From positions 1 through 64,000 of the forward strand of contig JAWPHD010005553.1 in NCBI GenBank assembly GCA_037043455.1: 64,000 nucleotides of DNA, given 5' to 3'. This DNA is from Cyrtodaria siliqua (Eukaryota > Mollusca > Bivalvia > Adapedonta > Hiatellidae). Positions 51,001 to 55,524 of this stretch are shown in pieces; position 1 is the stretch's first letter; every line of letters begins with the position of its first letter. The notes under the pieces were generated by a model. It was not told where the DNA came from and did not search any database. It was given only the letters and a program-made list of their open reading frames with translations. The position numbers and the translations under genes were made by a program.

Positions 51001-54000
51001 CATTGCTGAAAAAAATTGGGTAGGTAGGTAGGCATTTTATTTTATTTTATTTTTTTATTTTATTTTTTGGCGAAGTTAATTTAAGGTGGCGATGAGCTTT
51101 GATGAATGGGAAAATGTGGTATTTTAAAAACTACAATAGATAACAAATGAAATTGTGTATGTGTTATTGTTTCCCAAAAGGCATGGCAACAACTGGCTCT
51201 TTTCCCAATCACTTGCAATTATTGCAAAGGGTTAAAACCGTTTAATTTTATTTTTCGCAAGTCCGGAAGAGGGTCAGTTCCAACAGCAGGACAATGAGCA
51301 CATGAGTCGGCCTTGATCGCGTGAAAATAATTATTTAAAAAAATAAAAAATAAAAAAAATAAATAAAAAATTCATTTTTTTCAGCAACTGTATGAAAAAA
51401 ATGTAATACTTAATGGCAATACTGCTTTACATGACCAGTAAAAAAAATGCATTCATTTGCAGTGATTTTCTTCGTTTTAAATGATATTTATCAATATTTC
51501 ATATATGGTAATATGGAACTATGATGTCATAGTTCTAAAAATGGTGGCTCCCATATTCGCTTTAGAACAACCTTTAAATGGTCATATCTTTTTTGTTTAT
51601 CATCCAATTTTGATAATTCTTTCACCTTTTTCCAAGTTTTTCAGAACTCTGAATAATAGAGCTTGTTTGGCTGTGTCGCTACATTCCCTTTAAGTTACCT
51701 TATCGAGTATGTCGGTGGAGGGACTATTATGAACCTTAGACTACACACACACGCATTACCACTTTAAACCTGCTTGCATATATTTAAATCTAAATAAAAG
51801 TTAAATAATTTTTTCTTCCTTATTTTACCACGGGTTTAAATATATTATTGTTGCAATATAACCAACATTTAGTAACGTGCAAAAAAATGTTACTTTGAGT
51901 ATTCAAGGCTTAAATTAAAATATTGTTTGTTTGCAGTTTGCGACCGACCCACGGCAAATCCGCCGACCCCAACAATTTTTTTTTTTTTTTTAATTTTTTT
52001 TTTTAATTCTTTTTTTTTTTAATTCTTTTTTTTTAAGTTTTTTTGTTTCTTTTTTCTTGCATGTCCTGTTAATATTTAACTAAACCCTTTTTAAAAAAAA
52101 TAATCTATGGATAATACTAGTGAAGCACACGATATTTGCATGCCGTCGATGGGCATGCGTTAATAATAAAAATGTTTTAAAAAAAAAAAAATATCCCTAC
52201 CTACCGACCCACCCCTAAAAGCCATGGGTCGGAAACTGCAAACAAACAATTTTTTAATGGTGGCCCAAGTATTTATTAATATTGTAAATATGCAAATTAT
52301 GAAGAATAACTATTGGAGATTGCCTCGTATCCGGGCCCTTTAAACAATATTAATGTAAGTAATTTCTTGTGAAGATCAAGCACGCATCATATGTATAAAT
52401 TCCATAAATGCTTCTATTTTCTCATTAAATGCTGGGTTGGGTAAGGCCAAATAAAATTGTATGTGTGGTTCTGGTTTCCCAACCGACCCCGTTTTTAAGG
52501 GACAATCCTAAACAATTTGTCAACAAAAATAATATAAAAAATACATATTAAATTGTTTTCTATCTGTTCTGTATCTGATATCAACAAATATATATTTAAG
52601 TTAGTTTATTTAAGAAATAATAAATATGTACCTGTGTTTTATCGGTGAATAAAATACAGTTAGGAGTTTGGATGCGTAGTAATTAAATCACGAGTGCGAA
52701 AGCATGAGTGATTTAATTACTCGCATCCGAACGACTAACTGTAATTTATTCACCGATAAAATACACAAGTACGTATTTATTATTTCGATTCTAACAACAG
52801 TAACCCCATTGTTTACACTATTGTTGGGGCACTATATATTATCTCGGAGGTCAAGGTAATCAGGCTGCTATGTTTACAGGCTGTTCCATTGGTCGCCCCA
52901 GTATGCAAAGTTCTGCGTTTCAATTCACTAGTAGTCACGTGACAAACAATTAAGTCATTGCTAACGACATATAGCTTGCGCTGTATGACGTCAAACGTTC
53001 TCACCTTGTTCAAGATGCTTATTAAGGTAATATGATGGGTTTATATCGGGGGTGTGCACGGTTTGGGAGCATGGCAAGTTTGTTGTAATTAACATTTCAT
53101 TAAAATTACTGTTGAGTTTGTCTTCGTGACGTATATTTACCAAGTGACGTCATGTAACGTGGCGCTTCCAACGGATGAAATATACGCGGGGAATTAATGG
53201 AACAGCTGTATTTTATCGTAGAATAGCATACAGCTGTCTCTCTTCTTTGTGTATATGAAAGACTGTGGAGGTCGTGTTAGAATAAGTTTTAAAAGTATTG
53301 AGCAAGAAAAAAATATATATAAAAGAAAAGAAAATATTTTCCTATTTACCTGTACCTACCCTAATTTGTTTTTAGCATGTAATAGAAAGCACATATATAA
53401 TTTTATTTGGTCTAATGAATATTAGGGCTAACAACCCTGAGACAGAAAGACGACCAGAATAGTCTATCCAATTAACCCCTAAGGCCAAAAAGAAAAAGAG
53501 GTCCGTTTCTGGTCTTGTTCGCCAAAAAACTAGGGTAAGGCAGAAAAAAATCTTCTTTATTTTTATTCTTTACTATATGCTAAATTCACATCAAGAAGTA
53601 TGTTTCTTGAACATAGTATGTATGTTCCACTATAAAACTGACACTTACACACTTAAACAATCTTTTTCTTTTTTTCTTTTTTTTTTCTTTTTTTCTAAAA
53701 AATAGGCACATTCGGAAGACCAGAAACAAACCTGGGTTGTTTTTTTGGCCTAAGAGAATATATCTCTTCAACCTTAGGTAAGAGTCAGCAAAAAGGCCAA
53801 TACTGCATTTCTCTTGAAACCGTTATCTCCCTCTGGAGCAAAGCTTTTGATATTTTGTCTGCAAGAGGGAAACAACTCCAGTGATTTTTACACAAACAAT
53901 TTTGATAGAGTTATTCCTACTCTATACCGTATGCTGGAACTATATACTGACTTTGATAAGATCCTGGGCTAAAGCTGGATCATAATGGCCAGGACCTGGG

Positions 54001-55136
54001 GCTGCAACGGTCTGGTCACTGATGTTCAGGAATGTTTCTCTGCTTGTCATGGAGAGGAAAGGAGCATAACCATCTGAAACAGTGAACATAATTATACACC
54101 CATATTAATATACCGAGAAAAGGAAGATGACAGTTAAGAAATAGGGAAAATATACACAAATAATATACTGAAAACAGGAGCATGAGTCGGTAAATGGTAA
54201 AAATATACAACCGTAATATGCTGCAAAAAGGAACATGTCAGTCTGGAAATGGTGAAAATATACAACCGTAATATGCTGCAAAAAGGAACATGTCAGTCTG
54301 GAAATGGTGAAAATATACAACCGTAATATGCTGCAAAAAGGAACATGTCAGTCTGGAAATGGTGAAAATATACAACCGTAATATGCTGCGAAAAGTAACA
54401 CAACAATCTGGAAGTGGTGGAAATAAGCACCCGTAATATGCTGTAAAAAGGAACATGTCAGTCTGGAAATGGTGAAAATATACAACTGTAATATGCTGCA
54501 AAAAGGAACATGACAATCTGGAAATCTAACTTCACACATTATGATAGAGGGCAGCGAGTGGGAGAAAGTGCAGAGATCTACAACCAATCTTCATTCAAAA
54601 AAGAGAGGCATATTTTGAAAAATAACAGCAAACATTTAGTTAAAAACATGTTTATGATAAACAACACTACCCCCTTTCACTATATCATAATACTTTTGTG
54701 TTTTCGGAAATATGTATAATATGAGAAAGAATGAAATGATTATCTAAAATGTACCATGTTCACCCTTATCCAAGGTAGAGGCACTACCTGTTTGGCTCTG
54801 ATGGCTAACTGCGTCTTGTTTACTGCAAATTATTTTGCACACCTTGTTGGCATATCTCCATGTTCACCCTTATCCAAGGTAGTGGTGCCCCAGAGACCTG
54901 TTTTGCTCTGATGGCTAATTGCGTGTTGTTTACTGCAAATTATTTTGCACACCTTGTTGGCATATCTGCAAACGCATGTCTTCAACTTCTGACTTAATCA
55001 CTGAATAAAGATCATTGTATTTACCTGCTTTAAATCTGGACTTGGGTGGAACACCGGGGTCATACGATCCAGGTCCAACATTTTGAGCCGTACTTCCATT
55101 GAGTTTGACCAAGTCTCGAGCTGCTCTGTCATACAT
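21793..55136 (-). CDS. STPG2: STPG2 orthologue, sperm-tail PG-rich repeat protein (3' incomplete)
   Basis: Eight coding exons join into 438 continuous codons; every junction is GT-AG and the phases agree (1,0,0,0,0,0,1,0). The protein is a chain of SHIPPO/PG-rich repeats: GPGSYDPG (~residue 24), APGPGHYDPA (~62), NPGPGAYNVE (~98), a degenerate one in exon 4, KPGPGPGEYEPY (~214), IPGPGKYDVK (~264), QPAPGSYNDP (~310), IPGPGAYNIT (~352) and LPGPNHYQVK (~401). The N terminus MYDRAARDLVKLNG and GYAPFLSMTSRE are what identify STPG2 rather than ODF3/CIMAP relatives. SHIPPO-repeat proteins occur in sperm tails and cilia and several are microtubule-lumen proteins; a structural axonemal role here is inference. 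Human STPG2 is about 460 residues, so most of the protein is in hand. The last exon ends on an open donor with APGAK, so at least one further exon is missing. Introns run from about 0.95 to 10 kb and are full of repeats. Confidence 0.93.
22110..22275 (-). repeat. SINE-C fragment in intron 7
   Basis: On the minus strand the T-arm-like ACCTGGGTTCAAGTCTCTGG is followed by a body containing CTTGGGCAAGACACTTTCCC and a pyrimidine-rich remainder. It is transcribed in the sense direction of STPG2. Confidence 0.7.
22640..23195. other. Intronic, no gene seen
   Basis: AT-rich intron 7 sequence with no recognised element. Confidence 0.4.
23200..23275 (-). repeat. tRNA-like SINE head or tRNA pseudogene
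   Basis: The complement reads TAGCGTTATGGTGGATAGAG (box A-like), then CATGTGTTCGAGCCCCG (box B, good match to GTTCGANNC). An acceptor stem cannot be formed convincingly, so a functional tRNA is unlikely. Confidence 0.55.
23540..23720 (+). repeat. tRNA-derived SINE
   Basis: Box A GTGGTCTAGTGGTTCAGCG (23546) and box B CTGTGGTTCAAATCCCATTC (23595) are at tRNA-like spacing. An oligo-T run and a body with GTGGCCGAGGGTGGCCGAGG (an 11-bp direct duplication) follow. It belongs to a different family from SINE-A and SINE-C. Confidence 0.65.
23865..25920. other. Intron 7, no gene seen
   Basis: About 2 kb without recognised exons or element boundaries. Confidence 0.45.
25925..26305 (-). repeat. SINE-D copy, minus orientation
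   Basis: On the minus strand the head has box B-like TGATCCCCGGCTGG near 26230 preceded by GTGTTCGAGCACCCAGCCAC. The body (GTGACTGGGTGGGGTATCAT, TTCAGGATGGCAGCACTATA) matches the copy at 39.0-39.36 kb block by block. It ends at a (GT)n stretch at 25925-25950. Confidence 0.75.
26306..28085. other. Intron 7, no gene seen
   Basis: AT-rich sequence, no recognised element. Confidence 0.45.
28091..28521. mobile_element. Foldback/MITE with ~70-bp inverted arms
   Basis: The left arm AAACAGTCTATCAAATCATT, continuing TTAGAATTATT and TTTCAAGAA, is the reverse complement of the right arm ending at about 28521 (AATGATTTAATAGGCTGTTT). The arms pair over about 70-80 bp with scattered mismatches. The loop contains three copies of TGGTATTATGACATCACA-like sequence at 19-bp spacing (28310-28350). 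No reading frame. Confidence 0.85.
29240..29760. repeat. ~165-bp tandem repeat, three copies
   Basis: GTATATATTGAAAGTTTGAT, then GAAGAAATATCAAGAAATGA, then GTTAAGTTTTCGTGAAGAAA recur with starts at 29273, 29439 and 29603 (166 and 164 bp apart). The minus-strand open frames of 64 and 96 codons across it are repeat by-products. Confidence 0.9.
29761..30000. other. Short unassigned interval
   Basis: A GACACGATGGGACAAAAATG / GTGACGGGACGTGACGG stretch at 29762-29810 is a small degenerate repeat. Nothing else is recognised. Confidence 0.4.
30020..30083. mobile_element. Inverted remnant of the 31.16-kb MITE end
   Basis: TGATTCTTTGAAAAGTGACC then GATTATAAAAGT is the reverse complement of 31166-31200, the left end of the MITE at 31158. 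With the hAT element removed, the two would face each other across a short (TA)n. Confidence 0.75.
30092..31155. mobile_element. Non-autonomous hAT element, 1064 bp, 8-bp target duplication
   Basis: The left end CAGGGCTTCTAAAATTTTAA and right end ATTTTAGAAGCCCTG are inverted copies over 15 bp. The flanks are identical 8-mers TACACTAC (30084-30091 and 31156-31163). TIRs starting CAGGG and 8-bp duplications are hAT features. The interior carries repeated ATCGGTCC/GGACCGAT motifs near both ends. No hAT transposase frame was found, so it depends on a partner. Confidence 0.93.
31158..31415. mobile_element. TA-flanked MITE, 258 bp
   Basis: The left end CACTACTCAACTTTTATAAT, continuing CGGTCAC, is inverted at the right end (GTGACCGATTACAAAAGTTG then AGTAGTG at 31415) with one or two mismatches. 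TA dinucleotides flank at 31156-31157 and 31416-31417. This is the Tc1/mariner-type architecture. It ends about 125 bp from STPG2 exon 7. Confidence 0.9.
31541..31700 (-). CDS. STPG2: STPG2 coding exon 7
   Basis: 160 nt. The acceptor is GTATTTTAG and the donor CCAG|GTAAAA. It encodes residues 301-353 plus the first base of Gly354: RFTPLKTLQPAPGSYNDPRN with a PAPGSY unit, then a basic stretch ending in KKDPKHIP. The split Gly codon rebuilds the IPGPGAY repeat with exon 8, which is strong evidence that the two exons belong together. Confidence 0.94.
31850..32045 (-). repeat. tRNA-like SINE head, minus orientation
   Basis: The complement of about 31975-32000 reads GCTAGCTCAGTGGATAAAGC, a very good tRNA D-arm/box A. 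The T-arm region further on (GTGCGGATTTGCTCCCTGG) is degenerate. No SINE body shared with the other families was recognised. Confidence 0.55.
32650..32763 (-). CDS. STPG2: STPG2 coding exon 6
   Basis: 114 nt, phase 0 at both ends. The acceptor is TTTCTATTCTAG and the donor AAG|GTATCT. It encodes residues 263-300, beginning AIPGPGKYDVKGIFDPEPPK. Because its length is a multiple of three, skipping or duplicating it would keep the frame. Two decayed partial copies of its first half lie just upstream (32.81 and 32.94 kb). Confidence 0.94.
32810..32990 (-). pseudogene. STPG2: Two decayed partial copies of STPG2 exon 6
   Basis: Copy 2 (about 32813-32867, offset 91 bp from exon 6) still translates AVPRPDKYDVMGVF against AIPGPGKYDVKGIF in the real exon, but its acceptor has changed from CTAG to CTTG and GPG has become RPD. 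Copy 3 (about 32940-32976) keeps TTCTAG but has lost about nine bases over GPG and no longer reads through. The intronic flank AAAGGTCAAGGTCA is shared by exon 6 and copy 2, so the unit duplicated was an exon half plus adjoining intron. Confidence 0.85.
32903..32935 (+). other. G-rich run, potential G-quadruplex
   Basis: Within 33 bp there are runs of 5, 4, 7 and 11 G separated by T, ACGA and T. This fits the G-quadruplex pattern on the plus strand (non-template relative to a plus transcript; the STPG2 RNA would carry the C-rich version). It accounts for the extra length between exon 6 copies 2 and 3. Confidence 0.85.
33000..33500. other. Intron 5, no gene seen
   Basis: AT-rich, no recognised element. 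Confidence 0.4.
33503..34044. mobile_element. TTAA-flanked element, 540 bp
   Basis: TTAAAGAGGCTCTACCTATA at 33503 is inverted at the right end (TATAGGTAGTGCCTCTTTAA, to 34044), a 23-bp TIR with one mismatch when TTAA is included. TTAA at both ends is the piggyBac-type target. The centre, 33690-33880, is relatively GC-rich with repeated CGATT/AATCG words. A 67-codon minus-strand frame there is not recognisable as protein. Confidence 0.8.
34045..34980. other. Intron 5, no gene seen
   Basis: AT-rich sequence without recognised elements up to the satellite. Confidence 0.45.
34990..35935. repeat. 62/63-bp satellite, ~15 copies
   Basis: The unit contains GTCCGTCTGTCTGTACAACT, CAGGCAAGTACGGTTTTCAA and TTGCCCGACCCATTGGTT. 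Starts of TTGGTTG fall at 35039, 35101, 35163, 35225 and 35287 (62 bp, CAAAAAATTG) and then every 63 bp (CAAAGAAATTG or CAAAAAAATTG), apart from one further 62-bp step. The outer copies (first and last two) are the most diverged. Because the unit has few stops and 63 is divisible by three, open frames of 300 or more codons appear on the plus strand and of about 150 on the minus strand. They have no initiation or splice context and are not called as genes. Confidence 0.97.
36005..37915. repeat. 46/47-bp satellite, ~40 copies, with higher-order structure
   Basis: The unit GCATGCTTATAACCAAACAG followed by AGTGTATGGCATAAACTGAT and TTTATAT fills 1.9 kb. Blocks of seven to nine units recur: the variant GCAGGTTTATAACCGAACAG with GTGTATGGCATGAACTG appears at 36537, 36864 and 37284 followed by the same variant order each time (327 and 420 bp apart). 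It begins about 70 bp after the 62/63-bp satellite ends, with no sequence relation between them. Confidence 0.97.
37916..38710. other. Intron 5, no gene seen
   Basis: No recognised exon or element. Confidence 0.4.
38715..38956 (+). repeat. SINE-E, tRNA-derived
   Basis: Box B ACCCGGGTTCGATTCTGC lies at 38777 and a box A-like GTCCGAGGAGTTTAGATGG at 38731. The body has GATCACCCACACAGACACGC and GCAGGTTTCCCCTGGGTTCA, including a 10-bp direct repeat (AGACACGCAG). It runs into a (GT)n tract. Confidence 0.7.
38957..39003. repeat. (GT)n microsatellite, ~22 units
   Basis: Uninterrupted GT alternation that joins the 3' side of SINE-E to the 3' side of SINE-D. Confidence 0.95.
39004..39360 (-). repeat. 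SINE-D copy, minus orientation
   Basis: On the minus strand box A is GTGGTGTCATGGTTAGCGTG (near 39350) and box B GTGGGTTTGAGTCCCC (near 39300). The body blocks GTGACTGGGTGGTGTATCAT and TTCCAGCGTGGCAGCACTAT match the copy at 25.9-26.3 kb. Confidence 0.8.
39361..40780. other. Intron 5, no gene seen
   Basis: Around 40135-40380 an 81-codon plus frame occurs without domain or splice support. Nothing else is recognised. Confidence 0.42.
40790..41165. repeat. Dispersed AAGAGGGCC...AGTAGAGC unit
   Basis: It begins with two copies of CAAGAGGGCCTGTA and ends CATAAGCTCTGCTGGCC, CAGTAGAGCTAAAAA. Inside, GGCTGGTTTTCGAACTTGTC and GAAGGCCCTATCGTCTTAAC are shared with 47.23-47.72 kb. A GACGGACGGACGGACAACGG microrepeat lies at 41099. 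Confidence 0.75.
41166..42440. other. Intron 5, no gene seen
   Basis: AT-rich, no recognised element or exon. Confidence 0.45.
42441..42701 (-). mobile_element. MITE-B copy 3
   Basis: 261 bp in reverse orientation, beginning CATTACGTGATCCCGCCTTA and ending ACTCAGACCACGTAATG, with the CCAACCCCGTTTTCGCTTCT block. It ends 129 bp from STPG2 exon 5. Confidence 0.87.
42830..43066 (-). CDS. STPG2: STPG2 coding exon 5
   Basis: 237 nt, the longest of exons 1-7, phase 0 at both ends. The acceptor is TATTGGCAG and the donor AAAAAG|GTAATT. It encodes residues 184-262 with the doubled repeat core KPGPGPGEYEPYVEFQIRPE and a charged tail (RYHEQIVKESEKK). Upstream in this exon, FGKLTSKRTDF is a typical basic linker between PG units. 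The opposite strand is also open here and is a shadow. Confidence 0.95.
43330..43800 (+). repeat. SINE-C copy, split by an insertion
   Basis: GTTCTTGGGCAAGACACTTT (43421) and GGATGGGGATGTAAGCAGGG belong to the SINE-C body. The matching 3' part, CCCTCTCTCTGGAGTGGCTC with TAAATAACCTATAATG, only appears at 43755. The intervening sequence carries a (TTTTTCGCA)n microrepeat at 43618-43650. Confidence 0.62.
43920..44160 (+). repeat. SINE-D fragment, plus orientation
   Basis: Box A-like GTAGTGTAATGGTTAGCATG at 43933 is followed by a decayed T-arm, CACCTGACGAGTCCTC, and a (CA)-rich end near 44075-44160 with CTAGTCCAGAGTCTATTGTC. Confidence 0.55.
44721..44993 (-). mobile_element. MITE-B copy 4
   Basis: Reverse orientation: AGGTCCCACCTTAATTCCAT through CAGCCAAACCCGTTTTCGC to ACTCGGACCGCTTAATG. 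The termini have decayed from CATTACGTGG. Confidence 0.83.
45000..45985. other. Intron 4, no gene seen
   Basis: AT-rich. A short TTGACCTTTGACCTCTAAGTG stretch at about 45848 is a degenerate TGACCTT repeat like that at 19.5 kb. Confidence 0.42.
45990..46340. mobile_element. GGCCAAATA-ended element (family also at 52.4 kb)
   Basis: Starts TAAGGCCAAATATAATTATA then TGTGTGG, carries GGGTAGGTAGGTAGGG and GACCGACC-type motifs inside, and ends TTTATCTGGCCTAAAG. The same left end occurs at 50.97 and 52.44 kb. Confidence 0.55.
47225..47720. repeat. Dispersed unit with direct and inverted copies
   Basis: GAAGGCCCTATCGTATTAAC, AGGCAAAATATAGCATT and GATCTGGCTGGTTTTCAAAC occur twice in tandem (47278 and 47439) and once inverted (47545-47640). 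The 3' boundary GAGGCCCTCTTGTTTATG is the inverted AAGAGGGCC end seen at 40.8 kb. Confidence 0.75.
47822..48887. mobile_element. Element with GTATTCATAAAGCA ends and a second inner inverted repeat
   Basis: GGGCCCGTATTCATAAAGCA at 47822 is inverted at 48868-48887 (TGCTTTATGAATACGGACC). Further in, ATACTGGTATGCAAGTAGTA then GCCGAACAG (48038) is inverted at 48816-48845. No transposase frame lies between. Confidence 0.75.
48890..49045 (-). repeat. SINE-C fragment
   Basis: Minus orientation; a tRNA-like GTGGTTGAAGCCATACTGG and body remnants (GCCTCATCCGTCAGATGGAG). It is heavily diverged. Confidence 0.45.
49115..49279 (-). CDS. STPG2: STPG2 coding exon 4
   Basis: 165 nt, phase 0 at both ends. The acceptor is CCTTATTCAG and the donor CAT|GTAAGT. 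It encodes residues 129-183. The PG unit is degenerate (SIPCPGQAFGYEECED) and a second one, SIGPAYYGVSH, lacks the second Gly. It starts LVSSRIKFHRKPEAP, a basic linker. Confidence 0.93.
49366..49849. mobile_element. TTAA-type element with tRNA-like promoter, copy 1 (left end lost)
   Basis: It matches the next element nearly block for block (TTTAGCTTATAAAACA, TTATTGAATATTTA, GACGGAATTCAAT, TACATTTCACTGAATAAA) and ends ACGGACAATGTCCCTTTAA. The left ~20 bp have decayed. On the minus strand box A-like TGGTTTAGCTCAGACAGGAG and T-arm-like GGAATTCAATCCCAT are recognisable. Confidence 0.78.
49845..50346. mobile_element. TTAA-type element with tRNA-like promoter, copy 2 (complete)
   Basis: TTAAAGGGACACTGTCCGTA at 49845 is inverted at the right end (TTACAGACAGTGTCCCTTTA, to about 50346). 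TTAA is at both ends. The minus strand of the interior has TGCTTAGCTCAGTCGGGAGC (a close box A match) and GCGAGTTCAAACGC (box B-like) about 75 bp apart, so a Pol III-type promoter sits inside a TIR-bounded element. Confidence 0.82.
50587..50736 (-). CDS. STPG2: STPG2 coding exon 3
   Basis: 150 nt, phase 0 at both ends. The acceptor is CCTCACCAACAG and the donor GGG|GTAGGC. It encodes residues 79-128, with a basic lead (TMANKDKRFKEEE), the PG unit IENPGPGAYNVEKYTEF and a tail QDKDKPIG. Confidence 0.95.
50960..51060. repeat. Left-end fragment of the GGCCAAATA family
   Basis: TAAGGCCAAATAAAATTATA and GGGTAGGTAGGTAGG match the elements at 45.99 and 52.44 kb. The right end is not recognised; (ATTTT)n follows. 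Confidence 0.55.
51923..52250. mobile_element. MITE with TTGTTTGCAGTTT ends
   Basis: TTGTTTGTTTGCAGTTTGCG then ACCGACCCA at 51923 is inverted at 52222-52250 (TGGGTCGGAAACTGCAAACA). The left side contains long T runs (51975-52050). No reading frame. Confidence 0.8.
52442..53414. mobile_element. GGCCAAATA-ended element, ~970 bp, carrying a long hairpin
   Basis: TAAGGCCAAATAAAATTGTA at 52442 is inverted near 53389-53414 (ATATAATTTTATTTGGTCTA). Inner relatives of the 46-kb copy (AACCGACCCC, TATCTGTTCTGTATCTGATA) sit near the left. The 173-bp palindrome at 52614-52786 appears to be a later insertion, because the 46-kb relative lacks it. Confidence 0.65.
52614..52786. repeat. 173-bp near-perfect palindrome (foldback hairpin)
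   Basis: GAAATAATAAATATGTACCT at the left pairs with the complement of the right end, and pairing continues through TTTTATCGGTGAATAAA, ACAGTTAG, TTTGGATGCG and TAATTAAATCAC to the centre at 52700 (TGCGAAAGCA, loop GAAA). The arms are about 84 bp with only a handful of mismatches and one small bulge. Confidence 0.9.
53640..53700. repeat. Polypyrimidine (TTTCTT)n tract
   Basis: About 45 bases of T with interspersed C on the plus strand. Confidence 0.85.
53952..54073 (-). CDS. STPG2: STPG2 coding exon 2
   Basis: 122 nt. The acceptor is CTGTTTCAG and the donor AAA|GTCAGT. Two bases complete Asp38, then residues 39-78 follow: GYAPFLSMTSRETFLNISD, characteristic of STPG2 N termini, then the PG unit VAAPGPGHYDPALAQDLIK. 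Confidence 0.95.
54100..54530. repeat. 55-bp tandem repeat, ~6 copies
   Basis: GGTGAAAATATACAACCGTA followed by ATATGCTGCAAAAAGGAACA and TGTCAGTCTGGAAAT recurs every 55 bp from about 54195. A diverged pair extends toward 54100, so the array nearly reaches the exon 2 acceptor. Minus-strand open frames up to 92 codons here are by-products of a unit poor in stops. Confidence 0.95.
54750..54970. repeat. ~106-bp tandem duplication
   Basis: CATGTTCACCCTTATCCAAG at 54758 and 54860, CTGATGGCTAA and TTGTTTACTGCAAATTATTT occur in both copies. The second copy has a small insertion (GCCCCAGAGACC). Confidence 0.92.
55025..55136 (-). CDS. STPG2: STPG2 coding exon 1 (start codon)
   Basis: 112 coding nt, donor GCAG|GTAAAT, phase 1. 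The ATG at 55136-55134 has AAG before it (A at -3). An in-frame TGA at 55157-55155 lies seven codons upstream, so no longer N terminus is possible in this exon. It encodes MYDRAARDLVKLNGS and the first PG unit NVGPGSYDPGVPPKSRFKA. Confidence 0.95.
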
Positions 55137-55158
55137 CTTGATGAATAAATGTGATCAG
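55137..55158 (-). other. STPG2: Probable 5'UTR part of STPG2 exon with upstream acceptor
   Basis: GTTGTTTTTTCCAG immediately precedes 55158 on the minus strand, a strong splice acceptor. This suggests a non-coding first exon further upstream (coordinates above 55158). No promoter was identified. Confidence 0.6.
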
Positions 55159-55524
55159 CTGGAAAAAACAACAAGGACATTCATTTACCAAACTTACGAA
55201 CCTTGACAATAAACTATTGGCTGTAATTTCTCGTAACACATTTTGTATAAAGTATTTATTGAAGAAATCAGAGTATTATATATCATTAAACTGGGGCGTA
55301 GTTGTACTGAATTTGAAATGTAGGTACTTGTTTTCTGGCCTGTGGGGAATAGGGGTCTCATAGGGAAATGTTTTTTTAACATCTTCAGCTCATCTAAACT
55401 TCAGGCTGAAAATGTTTGGATGATAGGACAAAGTTCAAGCTAAATTAATTTGACTGAATTATATAATTATATGGCACACACAATGCTGTACTACCCTCTA
55501 CTTTATTTTCTTATATCTTTTTTA

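Noticed and set aside
53586..53771. Lysine-rich minus-strand frame of 61 codons
   Set aside because: Generated by the polypyrimidine tract at 53.64-53.70 kb.
54016..54587. Overlapping minus-strand frames up to 92 codons with repeated Cys/Phe
   Set aside because: They are translations of the 55-bp tandem repeat within STPG2 intron 1.
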